Below, one piece after another: positions 7,806-19,870 of a stretch of 64,000 nucleotides of DNA (positions are counted from its first letter, which is position 1; each line of letters starts with the position of its first letter). The position numbers were made by a program, and so were the translations under genes. The notes beneath the pieces are model-generated. The model was not told the origin of the DNA. It did not search any database and was given only the letters and a program-made list of their open reading frames with translations. The DNA comes from Faecalibacterium sp. I4-3-84 (lineage in GTDB: Bacteria > Bacillota > Clostridia > Oscillospirales > Ruminococcaceae). The stretch covers positions 1,550,001-1,614,000 of the forward strand of contig NZ_CP094466.1 of NCBI RefSeq assembly GCF_023347255.1, in the 5' to 3' direction.

Positions 7806-9194
7806 ATGGCATATATTACGAAGCGCGGCAACTCTTACAGCGTCCGCTACACCTACGAAGATGAGCACGGCAAGAGCTGCGACAAATGGGAGAGCTTTCC
7901 CACAAAAGAGGAGGCAACGAACCGAAAAAAGCAAATCGAGCATGAACTGGCCGCTGGCACTTTCCTGATCCCGTCCTCGGTAACGGTGGCAGAGTTCCTG
8001 ATGGACTGGCTGCCGAAACAGTGCAGCAAGCACAAGTGGGCACCCAAAACCTACGAATCCAACCTTTCCACCATTCAGAATCTCATTATCCCCTATATCG
8101 GTAGCATGGAGATGCAGAAGCTCAAGCCCTACCACATGGAGAACCTCTACACGACCCTGAGCAAAACGCCCTGTGGTTCGTATATCGAGGGCAAGAAGCA
8201 GAAACTGACCGAAAAGCAGAAGCAGCGTTTCCTTTCCGGCACAACGATCCATGAGGTGCACCGGCTGCTGGGCACTGCCTTCCAGTATGCCGTAGAGTGG
8301 GGCATCCTTGTCAAAAGCCCTGTTCCCGTGGACAGCCCCAAGAAGTCTACGCAGGAGCGCACCATCTGGACGGTAGAGGAAATGAGGGCGGCTCTGGACA
8401 GCATGGAGGACCCCATCCTGCATCTGGCAGTCCACCTCACACTGGTGGGCGCACTGCGAGAGGGCGAGATCGTAGGTCTGACCCCGGAAGATCTCGATTT
8501 TGACGCAGCAGATGGCATCGGAACCTTCCGTATCAACAAGTCCATGCAGCGGGTGCGAAAAGAATCCCTGAACCAAGTGGACGATGGCTGCATCATCAAG
8601 ATATTCCCGGACAAGCTGGAGCGCAGCACCACTTCCCTCATCCTGAAAAGCACCAAAACCGCATCCTCCTGCCGTACCATCTTCATGACCTCTGCACTGA
8701 AAGAGGAATTGAAGAAGTGGCTGAATCAGTTGGCGGCAGACGAGATGAAAGACCCGGCACGCTACCATGATAGCGGAATGCTGTTCCGTCTACCCAATGG
8801 TCTGGCAGTGGAGCCGGTGCTGATCCGCAAGAAGTTCCTCAAATGGCAGGATGCCCACCCGGAATTCCCCCGCATTGTGTTCCACGGTTTGCGGCATTCC
8901 AGTGCCACCTATCAACTGATGATCTCCGGCGGCGATGTGAAAGCCGTTCAGGGCACCACAGGGCACGCCACGGCGGATATGCTGGTGAACACCTACGCTC
9001 ATATCCAGCAGTCCTCTCGTGTAGAACTGGGCAGGAAATTTGAGGAAGGGTTCTATGCTAAACAGGAAAGCCCCAGCCCGCAGGCTGTACCCGCCGCAGG
9101 CGAACCGACCATCTCCATGACCGCTCTGCTGGAACTTCTGAAGGACGCAGACCCCGAAGTAAAGGCGCAGCTCCGTCTGGCTCTGCTGACCTGA
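7806..9194 (+). CDS. int: Tyrosine-family integrase of the tRNA-Lys element
   Basis: The 462-residue site-specific recombinase has three parts. An N-terminal AP2-like arm-binding domain (ITKRGNSYSVRYTYEDEHGK) is followed by a SAM-like core-binding domain at about 60-170. The catalytic domain shows the Arg of LVGALREGEIVGL, the HGLRH box, GH of TTGHAT and the nucleophile in NTYAHI. The start at 7806 has AAGGAGG upstream. It lies next to the intact tRNA-Lys, facing it. It would act on the 45-bp repeats, with the CCGTGCA trios as probable arm sites. Length and residues are complete, so activity is plausible. Confidence 0.93.
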   Translation: MAYITKRGNSYSVRYTYEDEHGKSCDKWESFPTKEEATNRKKQIEHELAAGTFLIPSSVTVAEFLMDWLPKQCSKHKWAPKTYESNLSTIQNLIIPYIGSMEMQKLKPYHMENLYTTLSKTPCGSYIEGKKQKLTEKQKQRFLSGTTIHEVHRLLGTAFQYAVEWGILVKSPVPVDSPKKSTQERTIWTVEEMRAALDSMEDPILHLAVHLTLVGALREGEIVGLTPEDLDFDAADGIGTFRINKSMQRVRKESLNQVDDGCIIKIFPDKLERSTTSLILKSTKTASSCRTIFMTSALKEELKKWLNQLAADEMKDPARYHDSGMLFRLPNGLAVEPVLIRKKFLKWQDAHPEFPRIVFHGLRHSSATYQLMISGGDVKAVQGTTGHATADMLVNTYAHIQQSSRVELGRKFEEGFYAKQESPSPQAVPAAGEPTISMTALLELLKDADPEVKAQLRLALLT

Positions 9195-9260
9195 TGCAAA
9201 ATTTACCACGCATTTCAAAGCAATTCCAGCCCATGCAGAGGATTCCCACGAAAACGCCGA

Positions 9261-9289
9261 CCGTGCAAAAACCGTGCATTGACCGTGCA
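9261..9289 (+). other. Right putative integrase arm-site trio
   Basis: CCGTGCA begins at 9261, 9272 and 9283, again 11 bp apart and in the same orientation as the left trio. It sits between the integrase stop and the right att repeat. Confidence 0.7.
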
Positions 9290-9315
9290 AACCCCGATTT
9301 TTCGGGGTTACATAA

Positions 9316-9350
9316 CAAAAAAGAACGTCAAATCTTACGATTTGACGTTC
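9316..9350 (-). terminator. Replacement terminator for tRNA-Lys supplied by the element
   Basis: Perfect 12-bp arms GAACGTCAAATC (9323-9334) and GATTTGACGTTC (9339-9350) are followed by six U on the minus strand, 6 bases from the tRNA 3' end. It terminates the rRNA/tRNA-Lys transcript now that the original terminator has been displaced to 2583-2631. Confidence 0.85.
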
Positions 9351-9356
9351 AATATC

Positions 9357-9401
9357 TGGTGCACCTCCAGGGACTCGAACCCTGGGCCCACTGATTAAGA
9401 G
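9357..9401. repeat. att direct repeat, right copy within tRNA-Lys
   Basis: Identical over 45 bp to 2640-2684; it forms the 3' part of the intact tRNA-Lys gene. Confidence 0.9.
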
Positions 9402-9432
9402 TCAGTTGCTCTACCAACTGAGCTAGAGGTGC
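9357..9432 (-). tRNA. tRNA-Lys(CTT)
   Basis: A 76-nt cloverleaf with encoded CCA. Acceptor GCACCTC/GAGGTGC, D stem GCTC/GAGC, anticodon loop CTCTTAA (anticodon CTT) and T loop TTCGAGT are all intact. It is the last gene of the rRNA operon and the integration target of the element to its left. Confidence 0.97.
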
Positions 9433-9471
9433 ATATTATCAGAATGCGGTTTCTTCATTCTGATAACTCAA

Positions 9472-9587
<116 letters not shown>

Positions 9588-9716
9588 CGATCTGACTGGC
9601 CTAGTATAACATGTTTGTTGTACTTTGTCCAGTGTTTCTTAGAAGGACGTGCCTTCAAAACTGAATAATCACTGCTTACATTTTTTCGTTGACTCTCAGA
9701 GTCTCAAGCGAATTGT

Positions 9717-14327
<4,611 letters not shown>

Positions 14328-14516
14328 TGATATTTATCACTTAAAAGTGTTAAATCTTGCTCGCTCAGCACGCAATCGCTTGCGTCCTGTGTGAATTACT
14401 TTTGGAATTGTTTTTAGTGTTTTTCCAAACACTTAAAAGGTTCCTTACAAGTTTTTCGATATTGTTCAATTTTCAAGGTCCTGTAGCGCCCCAGCCTTTC
14501 GGCTGACGACCTGTTT

Positions 14517-14545
14517 ATTTTACCACCGAAGTGGTTTTTTGTCAA
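14517..14545 (-). promoter_or_regulatory. rRNA promoter, proximal
   Basis: Minus strand TTGACA, 17-base spacer, TAAAAT, about 190 bases before the 16S 5' end. Confidence 0.75.
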
Positions 14546-14701
14546 GCCTTATTTTTAGAAGCTTTTGAACTTTCTGAACTTGGACATCCAAGAAGTTTCT
14601 CAGAACAAACTGGAACTTTTCAGCGTCTATTGGTTCTTTTCATGGGCTTCCTGCTGGGGCTCTGGAAGTCATTCTTTTGCCTCAGCGCTTGGCGCTCAAG
14701 T

Positions 14702-14730
14702 ATAATACCACACCCCCGCCTCCTTGTCAA
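14702..14730 (-). promoter_or_regulatory. rRNA promoter, distal
   Basis: Minus strand TTGACA, 17-base GC-rich spacer, TATTAT. It forms a tandem pair with the promoter at 14517-14545. The rest of 14328-14983 holds leader sequence and the divergent coaX promoter, with no gene. Confidence 0.8.
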
Positions 14731-14814
14731 CACTTTTTGACAACTTTTTTCCAATTTCTTTGCAGAGCAAAGCTTCTCCCTGTTTTTCACCCGTTACAAG
14801 ACGCTCCTTCTTTC

Positions 14815-14843
14815 TTGACAAGACTGTGCACAGAACGTATTAT
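14815..14843 (+). promoter_or_regulatory. coaX promoter
   Basis: TTGACA, 17-base spacer, TATTAT on the plus strand, divergent from the rRNA promoters and about 140 bases before the coaX start. Confidence 0.75.
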
Positions 14844-14983
14844 GGAATCATCCCCGTATCCTGTGTTATATAGCTATACTTATTCTATAAGGGAGAAGCG
14901 CCATGTCCTGTGTCAACATCCGCGGCGGGCGCGCTATTATATTATATATACATTATATTGCGCTGCAGAGGAGGGCTTTGTTT

Positions 14984-15760
14984 ATGATACTCACCGTCAA
15001 CATTGGCAACACCCACATCACCGTGGGCGGCTACGAGCAGGATACTCTGCGTTTTTGTGGACGGCTGCACTCTGATACCTCCGCAACGGTGGACGAATAC
15101 GCCATCCGTCTGGTGAATCTGCTCTCTCTGCACGGTGCTTCGCCGGCACAAATTGAAGGCGGTATTCTGGGCAGTGTAGTGCCCGTGCTGAGCGGCCGGG
15201 TTCTTTCCGCTTTGCGTATCCTCTGCAATGCGCGCATCCTGACGGTCGGCCCCGGCCTGAAAAGCGGCATCAAGCTTCGGCTGGACAATCCTGCCCAGCT
15301 GGGCGCCGAGCTTTTATGCGGTGCTGTTGCTGCACTGGCAGAGTGTTCTGGGCCGCTGGTGGTGATCTCAGCCGACACCGCTATCTCCATGATGGCAGTC
15401 AATGCCAAGCAGGAGCTTGTGGGCGGCGTGATTCTGCCCGGGCCGCAGCTCTCGCTGAGCGCACTGGTGCAGAATACTGCCCAGCTGCCGCAGATCGACC
15501 TTGCTGCAAAGGCTCCTGCATCCATTCTGGGCAAGAGCACCTCTTCCTGCCTGCAGAACGGCTTTGTGCTGGGCACCGCCAGTCTGCTGGACGGTCTGGC
15601 GGAACGTTTCTGCGCAGAGCTTGGCCCGCAGACAGCATTCTACGCCACCGGCAATCTGCCCATTCCCATCCGGGAAGCATGCTGCACCCCCATTCTATAC
15701 CGGGAGACCCTCATCACAGACGGGCTGTACCGCATCTGGATGAAAAACAAAAAGGGATAG
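14984..15760 (+). CDS. Type III pantothenate kinase-like protein with altered active site
   Basis: The 258-residue protein has the overall CoaX (type III pantothenate kinase) fold signature: NIGNT at the N-terminus, a central LGAELLCGAVAA region and GGVILPG. Genuine CoaX enzymes, which make 4'-phosphopantothenate for CoA, carry D-x-G-N-T, G-A-D-R and D-x-G-T-A motifs. Here they read N-I-G-N-T, G-A-E-L and S-A-D-T-A, so the catalytic aspartates and the GADR arginine are replaced. The start at 14984 has GAGGAGG about 9 bases upstream. It is either a divergent enzyme or a non-catalytic paralogue with another role. Confidence 0.75.
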   Translation: MILTVNIGNTHITVGGYEQDTLRFCGRLHSDTSATVDEYAIRLVNLLSLHGASPAQIEGGILGSVVPVLSGRVLSALRILCNARILTVGPGLKSGIKLRLDNPAQLGAELLCGAVAALAECSGPLVVISADTAISMMAVNAKQELVGGVILPGPQLSLSALVQNTAQLPQIDLAAKAPASILGKSTSSCLQNGFVLGTASLLDGLAERFCAELGPQTAFYATGNLPIPIREACCTPILYRETLITDGLYRIWMKNKKG

Positions 15761-15761
15761 C

Positions 15762-15843
15762 TCGAATCCTCCCGGTCGCACAAAAAGAATCCCCGGCACA
15801 CGAAAGTGTGTCGGGGATTCTTGGTGCGACCGGGAGGATTCGA
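15762..15843. repeat. Long palindrome made of tRNA-Arg 3' end plus terminator
   Basis: Arms of 38-40 bp (15762-15801 and about 15806-15843) are nearly perfect inverted copies. The outer part is the T-arm/acceptor sequence of tRNA-Arg, the inner part a CCCCGGCACAC/GTGTGTCGGGG terminator stem. It can terminate both coaX (plus) and tRNA-Arg (minus). The coaX stop codon touches the left arm. Confidence 0.85.
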
Positions 15844-15898
15844 ACCTCTGGCCTTCCGGGTCGGAGCCGAACGCTCTATCCAGCTGAGCTACGATCGC
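15822..15898 (-). tRNA. tRNA-Arg(CCG)
   Basis: A 77-nt cloverleaf with encoded CCA: acceptor GCGATCG/CGGTCGC, anticodon stem TTCGG/CCGGA with loop CTCCGAC (anticodon CCG), T loop TTCGAAT. Its 3' end overlaps the palindrome described at 15762-15843. Confidence 0.95.
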
Positions 15899-15924
15899 AC
15901 ATATTTATTTCATCGGTGTAAAGT

Positions 15925-15953
15925 AGTATAGCACAGCCACACAAAAAAATCAA
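15925..15953 (-). promoter_or_regulatory. tRNA-Arg promoter
   Basis: Minus strand TTGATT, 17 bases, TATACT, about 27 bases before the tRNA 5' end. Confidence 0.65.
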
Positions 15954-15974
15954 ATAGGAAATGTCGATGCTATC

Positions 15975-16002
15975 TTGCAAAAGCCGCAGCGGCCCATATA
16001 AT
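15975..16002 (+). promoter_or_regulatory. Promoter of the first MATE gene
   Basis: TTGCAA, 16 bases, TATAAT, 57 bases before the start codon. Confidence 0.65.
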
Positions 16003-16058
16003 AGAGGTGTGCCCCGGTGTGCGCGGGCACGGTTTAGGTTAAAGGATAAAAAGAGAAC

Positions 16059-17423
16059 ATGAAATCAAATACCAAAACACTGACCGAAGGCCCTCTGGCC
16101 AAACAGATCTTTCTGGTCAGTCTGCCGCTGGCGCTTTCCAATCTGCTGCAGGTGCTGTTCAACATGTCGGACGTGGCCGTGGTAGGCCGGTTTGCAGGCT
16201 CTACAGCGCTGGGCGCGGTGGGTTCCACCAGCATCCTCGTCAGCCTGTTCACCGGCTTCCTGATCGGCCTGAGCGGCGGCATCAACGTGTTGGTGGCCCG
16301 CTTCTACGGTGCACGGCACGAGCACGATGTGGAAAAGACTGTCCACTCCGCCGCCATCGTCAGCCTGATCGCGGGTGTGGTGCTGCTGTTCGTCGGCCTG
16401 CTGGGCTCCCCCTTCATGCTGCGGCTGCTGAACACCAAGGACGACCTGCTGCCCGGTGCCATCCTGTACCTGCGGGTGTACTTCCTTGGTATGCCCGCTC
16501 TGGCCTTGTACAACTTCGGCAACGCTGTGTTCAGCGCCATCGGCGACACCAAAAAGCCGCTGATGTACCTGTCCATTGCGGGCGCACTGAACATTGCACT
16601 GAACCTGTTCTTTGTCATCGTGTGCCAGTTAAGCGTCATGGGCGTGGCGCTGGCCAGTGCCATTTCGCAGTGCGTCTCTGCCGGGCTGATCCTGCACGCT
16701 TTGACCAAAGTGCAGGACTGTTACGTGCTGGACACCAAAAAGCTGCATCTGGACCCCGCCACAACAAAGAGCATTCTGGGCCTTGGTCTTCCGGCCGGTT
16801 TCCAGAATGCCATTTTCGCCATTGCAAACCTGTTCATTCAGGCAGGGGTCAACTCCTTCGACTCTCTCATGGTCAAGGGCAACAGCGCCGCCGCCAATGC
16901 CGATGCCATGATCTACGACTGCATGGCCGCATTCTATATGGCCTGTGCAAGCTTTATGAGCCAGAACTACGGCGCTGGCAAGCCGGACCGCGTAAAGAAG
17001 AGTTATTTCATCAGTCTGGCCTACTCCTTTGGTGTGGGCCTGATCCTGGGCGGAAGCCTGTTCCTCTTTGGCCGCACCTTCCTTGCCCTGTTCACCACCG
17101 AGAGCGCCGTCATTGATGCCGGCATGAAACGCGTGGGCGTGATGGGCTTTGCCTACTGCATCTCCGCCTTTATGGATTGCACCATCGCCGCTTCCCGCGG
17201 ACTTGGCAAGACTGTGGTGCCCACCATTATTGTGGTAATGGGTTCCTGCGTGTTCCGGGTGATCTGGGTATACACCATCTTCGCGCACTTTCACACCATT
17301 CCCTCGCTGTACGCACTGTACCCCTGCAGCTGGGCGCTGACCGCCCTTGCCGAGATCGTGTACTTCGCACACTGCTATAAGGAATCGATGAGGATTTTTG
17401 AGCAGCCAAAAGCTGCCGCATAA
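16059..17423 (+). CDS. MATE-family efflux transporter (first of three)
   Basis: A 454-residue integral membrane protein with about 12 hydrophobic segments and the two-fold MATE layout. An N-terminal half (PLAKQIFLVSLPLALSNLLQ) is followed by a second repeat from about residue 235. Such proteins export cationic or organic compounds by Na+ or H+ antiport. The N-terminal TEGPLAKQI is the common start of the DinF/NorM-like subfamily in Clostridia. It has its own promoter and a terminator at 17426, so it is monocistronic. The substrate is unknown. Confidence 0.9.
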   Translation: MKSNTKTLTEGPLAKQIFLVSLPLALSNLLQVLFNMSDVAVVGRFAGSTALGAVGSTSILVSLFTGFLIGLSGGINVLVARFYGARHEHDVEKTVHSAAIVSLIAGVVLLFVGLLGSPFMLRLLNTKDDLLPGAILYLRVYFLGMPALALYNFGNAVFSAIGDTKKPLMYLSIAGALNIALNLFFVIVCQLSVMGVALASAISQCVSAGLILHALTKVQDCYVLDTKKLHLDPATTKSILGLGLPAGFQNAIFAIANLFIQAGVNSFDSLMVKGNSAAANADAMIYDCMAAFYMACASFMSQNYGAGKPDRVKKSYFISLAYSFGVGLILGGSLFLFGRTFLALFTTESAVIDAGMKRVGVMGFAYCISAFMDCTIAASRGLGKTVVPTIIVVMGSCVFRVIWVYTIFAHFHTIPSLYALYPCSWALTALAEIVYFAHCYKESMRIFEQPKAAA

Positions 17424-17425
17424 AG

Positions 17426-17463
17426 CACAAAAGCTCCTGTCTGAATGGGCAGGAGCTTTTGTG
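17426..17463. terminator. Bidirectional terminator between MATE and aldo/keto reductase genes
   Basis: CACAAAAGCTCCTG pairs with CAGGAGCTTTTGTG between convergent genes, with A- and T-rich flanks. Confidence 0.85.
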
Positions 17464-18492
17464 TTACTGAACTTTTACTTCACCGGCCAGAACGCGCTTG
17501 TAATCCTCATAGTTGCGGGCCAGCAGGGCGGGGGTATCCAGACCATATGGGCACTTGGCCTTGCACTGGTTGCAGTGCAGGCAGCCCTCGATCTTTTTCA
17601 TCTTGGCCTGACCTGCGGGGCTGAGATGCTCTGCCGAGGGCGAACGCCGCAGCAGCAGGCTCATGCGGGCGCAGTTGTTGATCTCGATGCCTGCCGGGCA
17701 GGGCATACAATAGCCGCAGCCGCGGCAGAACTCGCCGCACAGCTCGGTACGATCCCCCTCAATGACGGCACGGATGTCGTCGGTCATGCGCGGCGGGTTG
17801 TCGATATAGGAGAGGAACTCGTCCAGTTCCCTTTCACGCTGCACGCCCCAGATGGGCAGAACTCCATCGAACTGCGCCTCAAAGGCATAGGCTGCGGCGC
17901 TGTTGGTGATCAGTCCACCGGACAGGCCCTTCATGGCGATAAAGCCCATATTTGCCGCCTTGCACTTGTTCACCAATTCCAGCTCCTGCTCACCGGAGAT
18001 ATAGCTGAACGGGAACTGCAGCGTCTCGTACAAACCGCTGTCAATGGCCTCGTGGGCCACCTTCAGGCGGTGGTTGGTGATGCCGATATGCCGGATCATG
18101 CCCTTGGTTTTGGCCTCCTGCATAGCCTCGTAGAGGCCGGAGCCGTCGCCGGGCTTCGGGCAGAATGCGGGATTGTGGAACTGGTACAGGTCAATGTAAT
18201 CGGTGCGCAGGTTGGTGAGTGAGGTGTGCAGATCCTTCCAGAAGTCCTCTGCGTTCTGCGCTGCCGTTTTGGTGGCGATATACACTTCCGTGCGGATGCC
18301 GTCAAAGGCTTCGCCCAGCTTCACCTCGCTGTCGGTGTAGGCGCGGGCGGTATCAAAAAAGCGGATGCCTGCCTTGTAAGCCTTGCGGGCCAGATAGACG
18401 GCATCTTCCTGCGAGATGCGCTGGATGGGCAGTGCGCCGAAGCCATTTTTGTTCACCGTGATGCCGGTGCTGCCAAGGGTGACCATATCCAT
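17464..18492 (-). CDS. Aldo/keto reductase with C-terminal ferredoxin domain
   Basis: The 342-residue protein has an aldo/keto reductase barrel. Catalytic tetrad candidates are the Asp of FFDTARAY, the Tyr of the same motif, the Lys of YIATKTA and the His of YQFHNP. A C-terminal 4Fe-4S region has cysteine clusters CGEFCRGCGYCMPC and CLHCNQCKAKC. Such two-domain enzymes are frequent in anaerobic Firmicutes and probably couple carbonyl reduction to ferredoxin-type electron flow. The start is set at 18492, where GGAGG lies 8 bases upstream; the GTG at 18507 would overlap that ribosome-binding site. Confidence 0.88.
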   Translation of the reverse strand: MDMVTLGSTGITVNKNGFGALPIQRISQEDAVYLARKAYKAGIRFFDTARAYTDSEVKLGEAFDGIRTEVYIATKTAAQNAEDFWKDLHTSLTNLRTDYIDLYQFHNPAFCPKPGDGSGLYEAMQEAKTKGMIRHIGITNHRLKVAHEAIDSGLYETLQFPFSYISGEQELELVNKCKAANMGFIAMKGLSGGLITNSAAAYAFEAQFDGVLPIWGVQRERELDEFLSYIDNPPRMTDDIRAVIEGDRTELCGEFCRGCGYCMPCPAGIEINNCARMSLLLRRSPSAEHLSPAGQAKMKKIEGCLHCNQCKAKCPYGLDTPALLARNYEDYKRVLAGEVKVQ

Positions 18493-18571
18493 AGCTGTTT
18501 CCTCCACTCGTGGGTGTAAAGACTCTCCTTTTTCATTATAAAACGAACGATTCTGCTGTGCAAGAAGTTAG

Positions 18572-18613
18572 GCAAAACAAAAGGGCCTTCCCCGAAGGAA
18601 AAGCCCTCTTTGC
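18572..18613 (-). terminator. Terminator of the two-TM protein gene
   Basis: AGGGC stem with a CCTTCGGGGAAGG top, followed by CCCTTTTGTTTT on the minus strand. Confidence 0.7.
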
Positions 18614-18620
18614 TTACTTT

Positions 18621-19643
18621 TTACTGATAATCGTGGTTCAGGAACATCGCCTTGATGACCACCACCTCGTCGTATTCCTCCTGTTCCACCTGCACGTCTG
18701 CGTTCAGGGACTTCAGGCGGTTTTCCACGGCAGTCAAAGCCTCCGGCACGGTGACGGCGCGGCCCTCTTCAATGGCATCGGCCATCTGCTTGAGCACGAT
18801 GGGATGTGCGTAATGGCTGGGCACCGGGAAGGCACCGTTCGGGTAGTGCTTCACGTATTCTGCCATAGCAGCTTCGGCCTTCTCGGCCCGCTTCATGATG
18901 GCGCTGTGGTTGTTGTGGGCGGTGGGCAGCATGTTGTAGCTGGAGAACAGGAAGATGGCTGCAAAGCCAAACAGTGCAAAGTAGATGCCATAGCCGCCGG
19001 TGTGGGTGGTAACGGCATACAGGCCGTAGGCCGCGGAGACGATGCCCATAACAAAGATGGCAAGTGCCACATAGCGGTACACCGGCTTGCTTTGCAGCTG
19101 GGCGCGCTTGCGGCGCTCGGCTGCACTCAGCTCATCGGCGATTTCCGGCTTTGCTTCCAGATATTCCTTTGCCCTGTGCAGCACGGTGATGCTGTGACGG
19201 GCATCGTCGGTCAGCTCGCTTTCCGGCAGCTTGCGGGAGGCCTTTTCGGCTTCCTTCTTCTGCAGCATCTGCTCACCGGCTGCGCTGAGCAGATGGATCT
19301 GCGGCTGCTCTTTGGCCAGCACCTCCAGCAGCTTGTCCACATCCCGCTCGTCCTTGAAGTTGCACTGCTTCTGCTTGCCGCCATCGTACTCCACCACAAG
19401 GTAGGCCATGGAGGCAAACATGCCCTTGCCGGTAAAGCCGCCGGAGCTCATAGCCACCCGCTTGAACACGCGGCTGATGCTGCCGTAGGGCAGATAATAG
19501 CGGCGGTCGATGTAAAAGCTGTTGAGGTACAGCGCCTTTTTGCCAACGCCGCAGGGGCCGATCTTTTTGCAGGACTTTCTGTCCTCCACCAGCTCCTGTT
19601 TATCAAGCTTTGCCATACCCAGCTGTGCAGGTTTGAAGATCAT
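18621..19643 (-). CDS. Membrane protein of unknown function, two central TM segments
   Basis: The 340-residue protein has a soluble N-terminal part (about 1-185) with a PH- or SMP-like beta-rich start (YYLPYGSISRVFKRV), then a charged helical stretch. Two adjacent membrane helices follow at about 195-245 (YVALAIFVMGIVSAAYGLYA and YFALFGFAAIFLF), then a helical C-terminal domain. I do not recognise a named family. The start at 19643 is supported by AAGAAGGGA; an upstream extension in frame lacks a ribosome-binding site. It is monocistronic, facing the AKR gene. Confidence 0.65.
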   Translation of the reverse strand: MIFKPAQLGMAKLDKQELVEDRKSCKKIGPCGVGKKALYLNSFYIDRRYYLPYGSISRVFKRVAMSSGGFTGKGMFASMAYLVVEYDGGKQKQCNFKDERDVDKLLEVLAKEQPQIHLLSAAGEQMLQKKEAEKASRKLPESELTDDARHSITVLHRAKEYLEAKPEIADELSAAERRKRAQLQSKPVYRYVALAIFVMGIVSAAYGLYAVTTHTGGYGIYFALFGFAAIFLFSSYNMLPTAHNNHSAIMKRAEKAEAAMAEYVKHYPNGAFPVPSHYAHPIVLKQMADAIEEGRAVTVPEALTAVENRLKSLNADVQVEQEEYDEVVVIKAMFLNHDYQ

Positions 19644-19796
19644 GGAAGTTCCCTTCTTTACTGTTAGTTTCCGGTCCAGCCGCAGATGCTGCAGCCATTC
19701 CAAATAAAATCACCGGTTCTATTTTCGCACTGCAGCCCTCAAAATGCAACCCCTTCTGCTGCTAAGATTTGCACAAAAGGTTTGTCTGTTATGTCA

Positions 19797-19840
19797 AAAC
19801 ACCCCCGTCACTGCGGGGTGCAGCGGCGGGGGTGTCAGAG
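19797..19840 (-). terminator. Terminator of the first cstA
   Basis: ACACCCCCGCC and GGGGGTGT arms with a GC-rich middle, followed by TTTTG on the minus strand. Confidence 0.75.
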
Positions 19841-19870
19841 TTTAAGGCTTATGCGGTGCGGCAGACATCC

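Larger units (their letters stand above)
2640..9401 (+). mobile_element. Integrative mobilizable element in the tRNA-Lys(CTT) gene
   Basis: The element is bounded by 45-bp direct repeats of the tRNA-Lys 3' half (2640-2684 and 9357-9401), giving a unit of about 6.7 kb. It contains DUF6061 (+), a lipoprotein (-), an Xre regulator and sigma-like factor (-), an oriT-like region, a MobV relaxase, a small HTH protein and a tyrosine integrase (+). No coupling protein or type IV secretion genes are present, so transfer would need a helper. The target tRNA is preserved whole at the right end, and a replacement terminator is supplied inside the element. Boundaries are seen directly; mobility is inferred from gene content. 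Confidence 0.88.
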
